DNA of 5,641 bases, from NCBI GenBank assembly GCA_023433585.1, contig JAEZCL010000298.1, positions 1 to 5,641 on the forward strand. Direction: 5' to 3'. Made by a program: the position numbers and the translations under genes. Positions within the stretch are counted from its first letter, which is position 1, and each line of letters starts with the position of its first letter. Under the pieces are notes generated by a model that saw only the letters and a program-made list of their open reading frames with translations, searched no databases and was not told where the DNA came from. Positions 1-5,531 of the stretch are shown in pieces. This DNA is from Pseudomonadota bacterium. Lineage in GTDB: Bacteria > Pseudomonadota > Alphaproteobacteria > Caulobacterales > Caulobacteraceae.

Positions 1-1
1 G

Positions 2-1066
2 GTCGACGTCGCCCCCGCCCCGGCGGCCGAGACGCCGGTCCAGGCCGCGCCGCAGGCGACGCCGGGAGCCGTGGCGGAATCCGCGCCCGCACCGGCCGCG
101 TTCGGGGCCTTCGGCGGCGCCGACGTCAGCGACGCCCTCGGCGCCGGCGAGGATGATTTCTCCGCCGAGACCGACTTCGTCTCGTCGCGGGCGCCGGAAC
201 GCGCAAACGCCACCCGGGACGCCATCAACGCCGCCCGCGCCGCCATGAGCACGCCCGAGCCGGACTCCGGCGGGGGATTCGGCCTGAAGCGCGGCGGCAA
301 GTCCCGTCTGCAGGAGCGCATGGACCGTCAGGCGCGGCGCGATGGCGGCACGGTCAAGAAGGCGTTCCTGGCCTCGGCGGCCGTGGCGGCTTTGGCCGGC
401 GCGGTGTTCGGCTACACCCGCCTGACCGACGCCTCCGCCCTGGGTCCGAGAGCGGCGGGCGACGCCGGCCCGACCCTGCTGGCTGCGGCCATCGCGCCCG
501 ACCCGGCCGCCGTCCGATTCGAACAGGCGAGCGAGGCGGATGCGCTCTACCAGCAGGCCGTCGCCGGGCTGGAAGCGGGCGACGCAACGGCCGTCGAAAC
601 CCTGATCCGGGCGGCGAATCTGGGCCACGCGGGCGCCCAGTTCCATCTGGCGCGGTTTTACGACCAGGGCGAGCACGGCGTGACCGCCGACCCGGCCGAG
701 GCCCGCCTGTGGACCCATCGCGCCGCCCAGGCCGGCGAGGTGGGCGCCATGTACAATCTCGGCCTCTATCTGTTCGAGGGGATCGGCGGCGCAAAGGATC
801 CGGCCCAGGGCGTCCGCTGGTTCCGCCAGGCGGCGGAGCGCGGCCTGACGGACAGCCAGTACAATCTGGGGCACATCTATGAGCAGGGCGCCCCGGGCGT
901 GGCCGCCGACGCGGGCGAGGCCTACCGATGGTACCTGATCGCGGGGCGCGCCGGCGACGCCCAGGCCCAGGCCGCCGCGGACCGTCTGGCCGGCGAGCTG
1001 TCGGCGAGCGAACGCCGCGCGGCCCGCCGCGCCGCAGACGCCTTCGAGGCGCCGCCCCTGGGCTGA
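2..1066 (+). CDS. PodJ-like Sel1-repeat membrane protein (5' end missing)
   Basis: The reading frame is open to the left window edge, so this is the C-terminal part of a larger protein; the GTG at 71 need not be the start. Visible parts in order: an Ala/Pro-rich acidic linker (to about 180); a short segment containing RDAINAARAAM (about 226-258), resembling the motif that precedes the membrane anchor in PodJ proteins; a basic stretch; one membrane helix (about 362-415, KKAFLASAAVAALAGAVFGY region); a second Ala/Pro-rich linker; then about three Sel1/TPR-like repeats (about 629-960) with signatures such as MYNLGLYLFEG, WFRQAAERG and QYNLGHIYEQG; and a basic Ala-rich tail. A cytoplasmic N-terminus and periplasmic Sel1 domain are expected. 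In Caulobacter, PodJ is a polar scaffold. Unlike that protein, no peptidoglycan-binding domain follows the repeats. A generic Sel1 protein is the alternative; the Sel1 and membrane calls are firm, the PodJ relationship moderate. Confidence 0.8.
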   Translation, partial: VDVAPAPAAETPVQAAPQATPGAVAESAPAPAAFGAFGGADVSDALGAGEDDFSAETDFVSSRAPERANATRDAINAARAAMSTPEPDSGGGFGLKRGGKSRLQERMDRQARRDGGTVKKAFLASAAVAALAGAVFGYTRLTDASALGPRAAGDAGPTLLAAAIAPDPAAVRFEQASEADALYQQAVAGLEAGDATAVETLIRAANLGHAGAQFHLARFYDQGEHGVTADPAEARLWTHRAAQAGEVGAMYNLGLYLFEGIGGAKDPAQGVRWFRQAAERGLTDSQYNLGHIYEQGAPGVAADAGEAYRWYLIAGRAGDAQAQAAADRLAGELSASERRAARRAADAFEAPPLG

Positions 1067-1073
1067 CCCGCAT

Positions 1074-1102
1074 GAGGCCGGGCGGCGGCGGCCTCGCCTT
1101 TT
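1074..1102 (+). terminator. Rho-independent terminator after the Sel1-repeat gene
   Basis: GAGGCCG (1074-1080) pairs perfectly with CGGCCTC (1089-1095) around an 8-base G/C loop. The stem is followed, after GCC, by four T residues (1099-1102). It lies 8 bases after the TGA of the Sel1-repeat gene. The T-run is short, as is common in high-GC genomes. Confidence 0.6.
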
Positions 1103-1169
1103 CGGGCGCGGCCCGATAGACCGGACGTCGTCGCCTCCCCTTCGGAGGTCGCGTTGATTATCTGAGCCG

Positions 1170-1177
1170 AAGGCGAG
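1170..1177 (+). promoter_or_regulatory. Ribosome binding site selecting a TTG start
   Basis: AAGGCGAG has its AAGG core eight bases before the TTG at 1182. It supports that rare start codon over the in-frame TTG at 1194 and GTG at 1215, in agreement with the family-like N-terminus MDIYLPIAEVSVN. Confidence 0.55.
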
Positions 1178-1181
1178 CGCC

Positions 1182-2102
1182 TTGGACATCTACTTGCCGA
1201 TCGCCGAAGTCTCGGTGAACGCGCCCCTGCTGATCCTGCTGGGCGCGGCGGTGGGATTCATCTCGGGCCTGTTCGGCATCGGCGGCGGTTTCCTGATGGC
1301 GCCGGTGCTGATCTTCATGGGCGTGCCGCCCTCGGTGGCGGTGGCCAGCCAGGCCAGCCATGTGGTCGCCTCCTCCACCTCGGGCGTCATCACCTACACG
1401 GCCAAGAAGGGCGTCGACTATCGCATGGGCGGCGTCATGGCCCTGGGCGGCGCGCTGGGCGCGCTGGTCGGGGTGGAGCTGTTCCGCCTGATGCGTCTGC
1501 TGGGCCAGGCGGACCTGGTGGTGGCCCTGGCCTATCTGATCTTCCTGGGCGCCATCGGCGGGCTGATGCTGAACGAGAGCCTGACCGCCATCATCCGCAG
1601 GCGAAAGGGCCTGCCCGCCACGCGGCCCCAGAGCCGCCGCCCCCTGTGGCTGTACGGCCTGCCGTGGCGGATGCGGTTTCCCCGCTCGGGCCTCTACATC
1701 AGCGTCATTCCGCCCCTGGGCCTGGGGGTTCTGGCGGGTGTGCTGTCGGCCATCATGGGGGTGGGCGGCGGCTTCATCCTGGTGCCGGCCATGCTCTACG
1801 TCCTGAGGATGAAGGCGGCCGTGGTGGTGGGCACCAGCCTGTTCCAGATCATCATCACCACCGCCATCACCACGGTGCTGCAGGCCGGACGCAACCAGAC
1901 GGTGGACATCCTGCTGGCGTCGCTGCTGCTGTTCGGCGGGGTCATCGGGGCCCAGTATGGCGCGCGCATGTCGGGCCGGTTCCGCGCCGAGGAGCTGCGG
2001 GCGGTGCTGGGGCTGATCGTCCTGCTGGTAGGCATCCAGATGGGGCTGGAGCTGTTCGTGCGGCCGGCCGAGATGTTCGTCCTGGCGCCGGGGGTGGACT
2101 GA
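1182..2102 (+). CDS. TSUP family (TauE/SafE) anion exporter, 306 aa
   Basis: Polytopic inner-membrane protein of the TSUP/DUF81 family, whose members move sulfite, sulfoacetate, thiosulfate or other small anions; the substrate here cannot be read from sequence. The duplicated half-domain signature is clear: FGIGGGFLMAP at residues 31-41 and MGVGGGFILVP at 192-202, each followed by hydrophobic helices. A basic loop at about 138-170 (RRRKG, RPQSRR, WRMRFPR) separates the halves and should be cytoplasmic. At 306 residues it is longer than compact TSUP proteins of about 250, matching the long subfamily that begins MxIYLPIAEVSVN and often sits beside TIGR02186 genes. The TTG start is supported by the Shine-Dalgarno at 1170 and this N-terminus. 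Its TGA overlaps the next gene's ATG by one base (TGATG), so the two are probably translationally coupled. No convincing promoter was recognised in the 115 bases upstream. Confidence 0.9.
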   Translation: MDIYLPIAEVSVNAPLLILLGAAVGFISGLFGIGGGFLMAPVLIFMGVPPSVAVASQASHVVASSTSGVITYTAKKGVDYRMGGVMALGGALGALVGVELFRLMRLLGQADLVVALAYLIFLGAIGGLMLNESLTAIIRRRKGLPATRPQSRRPLWLYGLPWRMRFPRSGLYISVIPPLGLGVLAGVLSAIMGVGGGFILVPAMLYVLRMKAAVVVGTSLFQIIITTAITTVLQAGRNQTVDILLASLLLFGGVIGAQYGARMSGRFRAEELRAVLGLIVLLVGIQMGLELFVRPAEMFVLAPGVD

Positions 2103-2926
2103 TGTTTCAGGCCGCACCCCCTCCGCCCGAGCCGCCAGCGCTGGTGGTCGAGGCGCCGCCCGAGGCGCAGCAGACCCTGACGCCCGTGAGCGGCGCCCGG
2201 ATCGCCTCGGCCCTGACCGAAGCCTCGGTGGACATCGACACCCGCTTCGCCGGGGCCTCGATCGTGCTCTATGGCGCGGTGTTCAATCCCACCGACACGC
2301 CCGCCGACGTGGTGGTGGTGGTGCGCGGGCCGGACCAGCCGGTGCGCCTGGTGCGCAAGGTGCGCGCCGCAGGCCTGTGGCTGAACAGTCGGCCGGTGGT
2401 GTTCGACGGAGCGCCGGGCTTCTACATGACCGCCTCGACCCGGCCGCTGGACGAGATCGCCACCTTCAGTGTTCTGAGGCGGCTGGGCGTGGGCGTGGAC
2501 CACCTGCGCATCAACGCCCCCGAGGAGGAGACCACCGTCACGCGCTATGGCGTGCGCGACGTGGTCATCAGCCGTCTGGGCGAAGACTATCTGGACTGGC
2601 GCCGGGCGGTCATCCGGCTGAAGGAGGCGGGCGGGCTCTACGCCACGGATCCCCAGGGCGTGCGCTTCGTGGACCAGGGCCTGTTCCGGGCCGAGGTGGT
2701 GCTGCCCGCCGAAGCCCCCACCGGCCGCTATGACGCCGAGGTCTGGCTGTTCCAGGACGGGGAATCCGTATCGGTCAGCCGGCTGGAGCTGACCGTGGAC
2801 AAGGTGGGGATGGAGCGCGCCATCCACGATTTCGCCCATCAGCGGTCGTGGCTCTACGGTTTCCTGTCGGTGATCCTGGCCGCCTTCACCGGCTGGGCCG
2901 CCTCGGCCTGGTTCCGCCGGACCTGA
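2102..2926 (+). CDS. TIGR02186 family (Alph_Pro_TM) membrane-anchored protein, 274 aa
   Basis: Matches from memory the alphaproteobacterial family TIGR02186/PF09608, of unknown function, typically encoded next to TSUP transporters. Recognisable features: the IVLYGAVF strand (about 54-61), VVVVRGPDQPVRLVRK (71-86), GLWLNS (91-96), FYMTASTRPLDEIA (107-120), a RLKEAGGLY segment (172-180) followed by a predicted beta-rich region, KVGMERAIHDFAH (234-246) and one C-terminal membrane helix (about 250-270, LYGFLSVILAAFTGW) ending in FRRT. Start chosen at the ATG overlapping the TSUP stop; only a G-rich stretch precedes it, so coupling is likely. Odd point: as I recall, family members carry an N-terminal signal peptide, but this one begins MFQAAPPPPEPPALVVEA with no hydrophobic core, and the frame further upstream supplies none. 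An accessory role for the adjacent exporter is inferred from gene pairing alone. Confidence 0.85.
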   Translation: MFQAAPPPPEPPALVVEAPPEAQQTLTPVSGARIASALTEASVDIDTRFAGASIVLYGAVFNPTDTPADVVVVVRGPDQPVRLVRKVRAAGLWLNSRPVVFDGAPGFYMTASTRPLDEIATFSVLRRLGVGVDHLRINAPEEETTVTRYGVRDVVISRLGEDYLDWRRAVIRLKEAGGLYATDPQGVRFVDQGLFRAEVVLPAEAPTGRYDAEVWLFQDGESVSVSRLELTVDKVGMERAIHDFAHQRSWLYGFLSVILAAFTGWAASAWFRRT

Positions 2927-2927
2927 T

Positions 2928-3710
2928 TCAGACCAGCCCCGCCGCATTCACGCCGACCCAGGCGGCGACGATGAGAATGAGGCCGGCGAAAAGGCGGCGG
3001 CCGAGGGCCGCGCGCTCGCCCAGGCGCCGGGCGAGGGGCAGGCCGATCAGGGTTCCGGCCGCGCCGCCCGCCGTCAGGGCCGCCACCACCGGCCAGTTGA
3101 CCAGACCCGACACCGCATAGTTGGCCGACGTGGCCGCGCCGAACACGGCGACGCTGAGCAGGGACGAGGCCTGGGCGTGGGCCAGGGTCATGCCCGTGGC
3201 CGCCATCAGGCCCGGCACGATCAGGAAGCCGCCGCCGATGCCGAAGAAGCCCGCCGCGAACCCGGCGGCCAGACCCATGGGCGCGAGCCTGAGTGACAGC
3301 GCGCGGTCCAGCCGCACGGCGGGATCACCCTCGGACTTCGCGGGGCGCAGCATGGACAGGGCGATCAGGGCCATGGCCAGGGCGAAGAACAGCAAGAGGT
3401 TCTGGCCGTCCATCATCTTGGCCAGGGTCGAGCCGGCGACGGAGCCGGTGATCCCGGCCACGGCGAACAGGGCGGCGCAGGGCCATTTGACCCGCCCGGC
3501 GCGGGCGTGGCCGGACAGGCCCGTCAAGGCGTTCAGCGCCACTCCGGCGGCGGAGGTTCCGATGGCCACGTGCGGGTCGCGCACGCCCGCCACATAGATC
3601 AGCAGGGGCGCGGCCAGCACCGACCCGCCTCCGCCGAACACGGCGAGGAACAGGCCCACCACCACCCCGCTGGCCGCGCTGAGCAGCAGGGTCGCCGACG
3701 ACACGTCCAC
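2928..3710 (-). CDS. TSUP family (TauE/SafE) exporter of the sulfur operon, 260 aa
   Basis: A second TSUP inner-membrane transporter, clearly different from the one at 1182-2102. It carries FGGGGSVLAAP (residues 25-35) and FGIGGGFLIVP (156-166), the two half-domain signatures, with about eight hydrophobic segments and a short charged loop (about 122-140) between halves. Its length is typical of compact TSUP proteins. The frame extends upstream without a stop, but that extension (RSFRFRGRGPVHG and similar) is the shadow of the rhodanese gene. The GTG at 3710 lies two bases after the rhodanese TGA (TGACCGTG) and begins directly before the first helix; the GTG at 3704 is an alternative. No strong ribosome site is visible, so coupled translation is likely. 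As last gene after a persulfide-sensor regulator and a rhodanese, it probably exports sulfite or another product of persulfide oxidation; that substrate is inferred. Its stop is one base from the convergent TIGR02186 gene. Confidence 0.88.
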   Translation of the reverse strand: MDVSSATLLLSAASGVVVGLFLAVFGGGGSVLAAPLLIYVAGVRDPHVAIGTSAAGVALNALTGLSGHARAGRVKWPCAALFAVAGITGSVAGSTLAKMMDGQNLLLFFALAMALIALSMLRPAKSEGDPAVRLDRALSLRLAPMGLAAGFAAGFFGIGGGFLIVPGLMAATGMTLAHAQASSLLSVAVFGAATSANYAVSGLVNWPVVAALTAGGAAGTLIGLPLARRLGERAALGRRLFAGLILIVAAWVGVNAAGLV

Positions 3711-3712
3711 GG

Positions 3713-4246
3713 TCAGGCGGTCCGGAGCCGGTTCCAGGGGGCCAGCATCAAGAGCCGGGCCATGCCGCAGAAGCCGGTGGCCCCGGCCATGAACAGGCCC
3801 CCGCCCACGAAAGCGGAAAGAGCGATCCAGCCCGGATGGACCAGCCATCCCAGAAGGGCGCCCACGACCACCAGCGAGCCGGCGATGATCTGGACCTGAC
3901 GCATCAGCTCCAGCGGCGCCTTCCTGTCCACGGACGTGGGAAGCCCGGCGTCCTTCCAGCCTTGCAGTCCGCCTTCCAGCACGAAGGCCGGGCCGTCAAC
4001 GCAGGCGGCCAGACGGTCGCAGTTGGTCTGGGTGCGCATGCCCGAGCGGCACATGAAGATCACGTCCTGACCGGCCTTGAGGCTCAGGTTCGCGTCCTCG
4101 AAACCGGACAGCGGGGCGTGGGCGACGCCGGGGATGTGCTCGCGGGCGAACTCGTCCGGCTCGCGGATGTCCACCAGACGGGCGCGGCCGGATTTCAGGC
4201 GGGCCTGCACATCGGCGGGGGATACGGGGATGAGAGCGGCGTTCAT
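3713..4246 (-). CDS. Rhodanese-DUF2892 membrane sulfurtransferase (YgaP-like), 177 aa
   Basis: A single rhodanese domain (about residues 5-108) is followed by a two-helix DUF2892 membrane domain (about 112-173), the arrangement of E. coli YgaP. Rhodanese landmarks: LVDIREPDEFAREHIPGV (24-41) and the active loop CRSGMR with catalytic Cys66, which forms a cysteine persulfide when accepting sulfane sulfur from donors such as thiosulfate or persulfides. ELMRQVQIIAGSL precedes membrane helices at about 119-136 and 139-156, then GFCGMARLL with Cys160 and the family ending APWNR. The catalytic domain should face the cytoplasm, tethered to the inner membrane. The ATG at 4246 is two bases after the regulator's TGA (TGACCATG), with AAAGGG ending a few bases upstream, inside the regulator gene. 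It probably passes sulfur between low-molecular-weight persulfides and other acceptors; the physiological partner is not visible. Confidence 0.92.
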   Translation of the reverse strand: MNAALIPVSPADVQARLKSGRARLVDIREPDEFAREHIPGVAHAPLSGFEDANLSLKAGQDVIFMCRSGMRTQTNCDRLAACVDGPAFVLEGGLQGWKDAGLPTSVDRKAPLELMRQVQIIAGSLVVVGALLGWLVHPGWIALSAFVGGGLFMAGATGFCGMARLLMLAPWNRLRTA

Positions 4247-4248
4247 GG

Positions 4249-4581
4249 TCAGGACCCTTTTATCATTTCGGGGGGACAGAAGATCGCCGCCAGGGTCGCG
4301 ATGACCCGGAACGCGGCGGGATCGTGGATGCGGTAGAAGATGGACTGGCCCTCGCGCCGGGTGGCCACCAGGCCCTCCTCGCGCAGCAGGGCCAGGTGTT
4401 GCGACAGGGCCGACTGGGACAGGCCGGAAGCCTGCACCAGGGCGGACACCGGCAGCTCCTCCTCGCCCAGACGGCACAGGATCATCAGGCGCTTTTCATT
4501 GCCCAGCGCCTTCAGCAGGCGCGAGGCCCGGCCGGCGGCGGCCTGAAAGGCGGCGGGGTCGATGCGGTCATGGTCGATCAT
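4249..4581 (-). CDS. bigR: ArsR-family persulfide-sensing repressor, BigR/SqrR-like, 110 aa
   Basis: Small winged-helix repressor of the ArsR/SmtB family. Residues about 18-40 (SRLLKALGNEKRLMILCRL) form the family's N-terminal core, SGLSQSALSQHLALLREEGL (52-71) is the helix-turn-helix, and REGQSIFYRI (76-85) the wing. Metal-site motifs such as ELCVC are absent. Instead there are exactly two cysteines, Cys36 and Cys102, 66 residues apart. From memory, BigR (Cys42/Cys108) and SqrR (Cys41/Cys107), which release DNA when persulfides link their two cysteines by a di- or polysulfide bridge, have the same separation. The context (rhodanese, TSUP exporter, divergent persulfide dioxygenase) fits that role. 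It is first in its operon and likely autoregulated through the palindrome at 4601-4615. The start is ATG 4581, with only a weak AGG upstream. Orthology to BigR rather than another thiol-sensing ArsR protein is inferred. Confidence 0.9.
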   Translation of the reverse strand: MIDHDRIDPAAFQAAAGRASRLLKALGNEKRLMILCRLGEEELPVSALVQASGLSQSALSQHLALLREEGLVATRREGQSIFYRIHDPAAFRVIATLAAIFCPPEMIKGS

Positions 4582-4587
4582 GTCGCC

Positions 4588-4615
4588 TATATATTCGATC
4601 TTGCTAATTTAGCAA
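4588..4615 (-). promoter_or_regulatory. Candidate promoter of the bigR-rhodanese-TSUP operon
   Basis: Reading the minus strand, TTGCTA (4615-4610) is a possible -35 and TATATA (4593-4588) a possible -10 with a 16-base spacer. The -35 is one arm of the palindrome, so a bound repressor would block it. The -10 ends only six bases before the regulator's ATG, so transcription would begin at or next to the start codon. Both hexamers match consensus at about four of six positions. Confidence 0.4.
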
Positions 4616-4623
4616 TAGCTAAT
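4601..4623. promoter_or_regulatory. Probable BigR-type operator: 15-bp perfect palindrome plus extra half-site
   Basis: TTGCTAA (4601-4607), one T, then TTAGCAA (4609-4615) form a perfect inverted repeat. The motif GCTAAT recurs at 4603-4608 and 4618-4623, 15 bases apart, so TTAGC (4609-4613) also pairs with GCTAA (4618-4622) across four bases. This AT-rich block stands out in the GC-rich window and lies midway between the divergent regulator and dioxygenase genes. ArsR-family dimers bind such AT-rich palindromes. I could not compare it with published BigR or SqrR sites; the ATTC-N8-GAAT form I recall for SqrR is not present as such. Confidence 0.7.
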
Positions 4624-4625
4624 AT
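4620..4625 (+). promoter_or_regulatory. Candidate -10 element for the persulfide dioxygenase gene
   Basis: TAATAT resembles the sigma-70 -10 box and lies 24 bases before the dioxygenase ATG, giving a short leader containing the ribosome site. It overlaps the outer operator half-site (GCTAAT, 4618-4623). No good -35 is found 16-18 bases upstream (GATCTT at 4597-4602). Confidence 0.4.
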
Positions 4626-4637
4626 GTTGACTGTCAG

Positions 4638-4643
4638 AAGGAG
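4638..4643 (+). promoter_or_regulatory. Strong Shine-Dalgarno of the persulfide dioxygenase gene
   Basis: AAGGAG, within AGAAGGAGAA, sits six bases before the ATG at 4650. It is the strongest ribosome site in the window and fixes this start, in contrast to the weak site of the divergent regulator. Confidence 0.75.
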
Positions 4644-4649
4644 AACGCC

Positions 4650-5531
4650 ATGACCCGTTCCGACACGATCCGATCCCCCCGCGTGCAGGGCTTCTTTCAC
4701 GGCCCCACCAACACCGTCACCTATCTCGTCAGCGACCCGGCCACGGGCGCGGCGGCCGTCATCGACCCGGTTCTGGATTATGATCCCGCCGCCGCCCGCA
4801 CGGACGAGGCGTCCATCGTCCAGGTGCTGGACGCCGTGCGCGACCAGGGCCTGACGCTTCAAATGGTGCTGGACACCCACGCCCACGCCGACCACCTGTC
4901 CGGCGCCGACGAGATCCGCCGGCGCACCGGCGCGCCCATCGGCATCGGCGGCCGCATCACCCAGGTGCAGAGGACCTTCGGCGCCCTGTTCGAGGTCGCC
5001 GACGTGACGCCGGACGGCGTGGTGTTCGACCGCCTGTTCGCCGACGGCGAGCGCTTCATGCTGGGGTCGCTGGAGGTTCAGGTGATCCACACGCCGGGCC
5101 ATACCCCCGCCTGCGTCAGCTATCACATGGGCGACGCGGTGTTCGTGGGCGACACCCTGTTCATGCCGGACTACGGCACGGCGCGGGCGGATTTCCCCGG
5201 CGGCGACGCCCGCACGCTCTATCGCTCGATCCAGAAACTGCTGGCCCTGCCCGGCGAGACCCGCATGTTCGTGGGCCACGACTATCTGCCCGAGGGACGC
5301 GGGGATTACCGCTGGGAGACCACGGTGGCCGAGCAGAAAGCGGACAACATCCATGTGGGCGGCGGGCGAAGCGAAGACGATTTCGTCGCCATGCGCGAGG
5401 CCCGCGACGTGACTCTGAAGCCCCCGGCCCTGATCCTGCCCTCGCTGCAGGTGAACATCCGCGCCGGCGCTCTGCCGCCCGCTGAGCCGTCGGGCAAGCG
5501 CTTCCTGAAGCTGCCGGTGAACGCGATATGA
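4650..5531 (+). CDS. blh: Blh/ETHE1-like persulfide dioxygenase (metallo-beta-lactamase fold), 293 aa
   Basis: Metallo-beta-lactamase-fold enzyme of the ETHE1/Blh group, which oxidises glutathione persulfide with O2 to sulfite and glutathione at a single iron. Visible motifs: THAHADHLSG (76-85) with His77, His79, Asp81 and His82; HTPGHTPACVSYH (147-159) with His151; VGDTLFMPDYGTARADFPGG (166-185) with Asp168; and VGHDY (208-212) with His210. By analogy with ETHE1 the iron ligands should be His77, His151 and Asp168. The GTARADFPGGDA segment and the KFLKLPVN-type ending (here KRFLKLPVNAI) are typical of the Blh branch and separate it from glyoxalase II. There is no fused rhodanese domain; that activity is encoded by the divergent operon. 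It is probably cytoplasmic, as no signal peptide is seen. The ATG is fixed by the strong ribosome site. Transcription is probably repressed by the adjacent BigR-like protein. Confidence 0.93.
   Translation: MTRSDTIRSPRVQGFFHGPTNTVTYLVSDPATGAAAVIDPVLDYDPAAARTDEASIVQVLDAVRDQGLTLQMVLDTHAHADHLSGADEIRRRTGAPIGIGGRITQVQRTFGALFEVADVTPDGVVFDRLFADGERFMLGSLEVQVIHTPGHTPACVSYHMGDAVFVGDTLFMPDYGTARADFPGGDARTLYRSIQKLLALPGETRMFVGHDYLPEGRGDYRWETTVAEQKADNIHVGGGRSEDDFVAMREARDVTLKPPALILPSLQVNIRAGALPPAEPSGKRFLKLPVNAI

Noticed and set aside
354..1073. Long minus-strand open frame (239 codons) opposite the Sel1-repeat gene
   Set aside because: Its Arg/Pro-rich low-complexity composition is the usual antisense shadow of a high-GC gene; the plus strand has clear Sel1 repeats.
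1134..1165. Small hairpin CCTCC-N5-GGAGG and a GGAGG followed by TTG ATT ATC TGA, a possible mini-leader before the TSUP gene
   Set aside because: A five-base stem and three-codon frame are too small to support, and the true start has its own ribosome site at 1170.
2908..2936. Imperfect inverted repeats (CTGGT/ACCAG, GGTTCC/GGACC) around the convergent stop codons as a two-way terminator
   Set aside because: Stems are short, interrupted by bulges and lack T-runs on either side.
1796..2947. Minus-strand open frames of 383 and 319 codons over the TSUP and TIGR02186 genes
   Set aside because: His/Gln/Arg-rich translations without family signatures; the plus strand encodes recognised families.
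4246..4477. Upstream extension of the rhodanese frame to 4477
   Set aside because: The extra residues are Gly/Pro/Arg-rich and antiparallel to no known domain; they are a frame-shifted reading of the regulator gene, and ATG 4246 begins directly at the rhodanese domain.
4587..5354. Minus-strand open frame of 255 codons opposite the dioxygenase gene
   Set aside because: Its translation mirrors the dioxygenase codons, and it would run across the divergent promoter region.
4650..5531. Glyoxalase II as an alternative identity for the metallo-beta-lactamase-fold enzyme
   Set aside because: The GTARADFPGG segment and the regulator/rhodanese/TSUP context fit the Blh/ETHE1 persulfide dioxygenases better.
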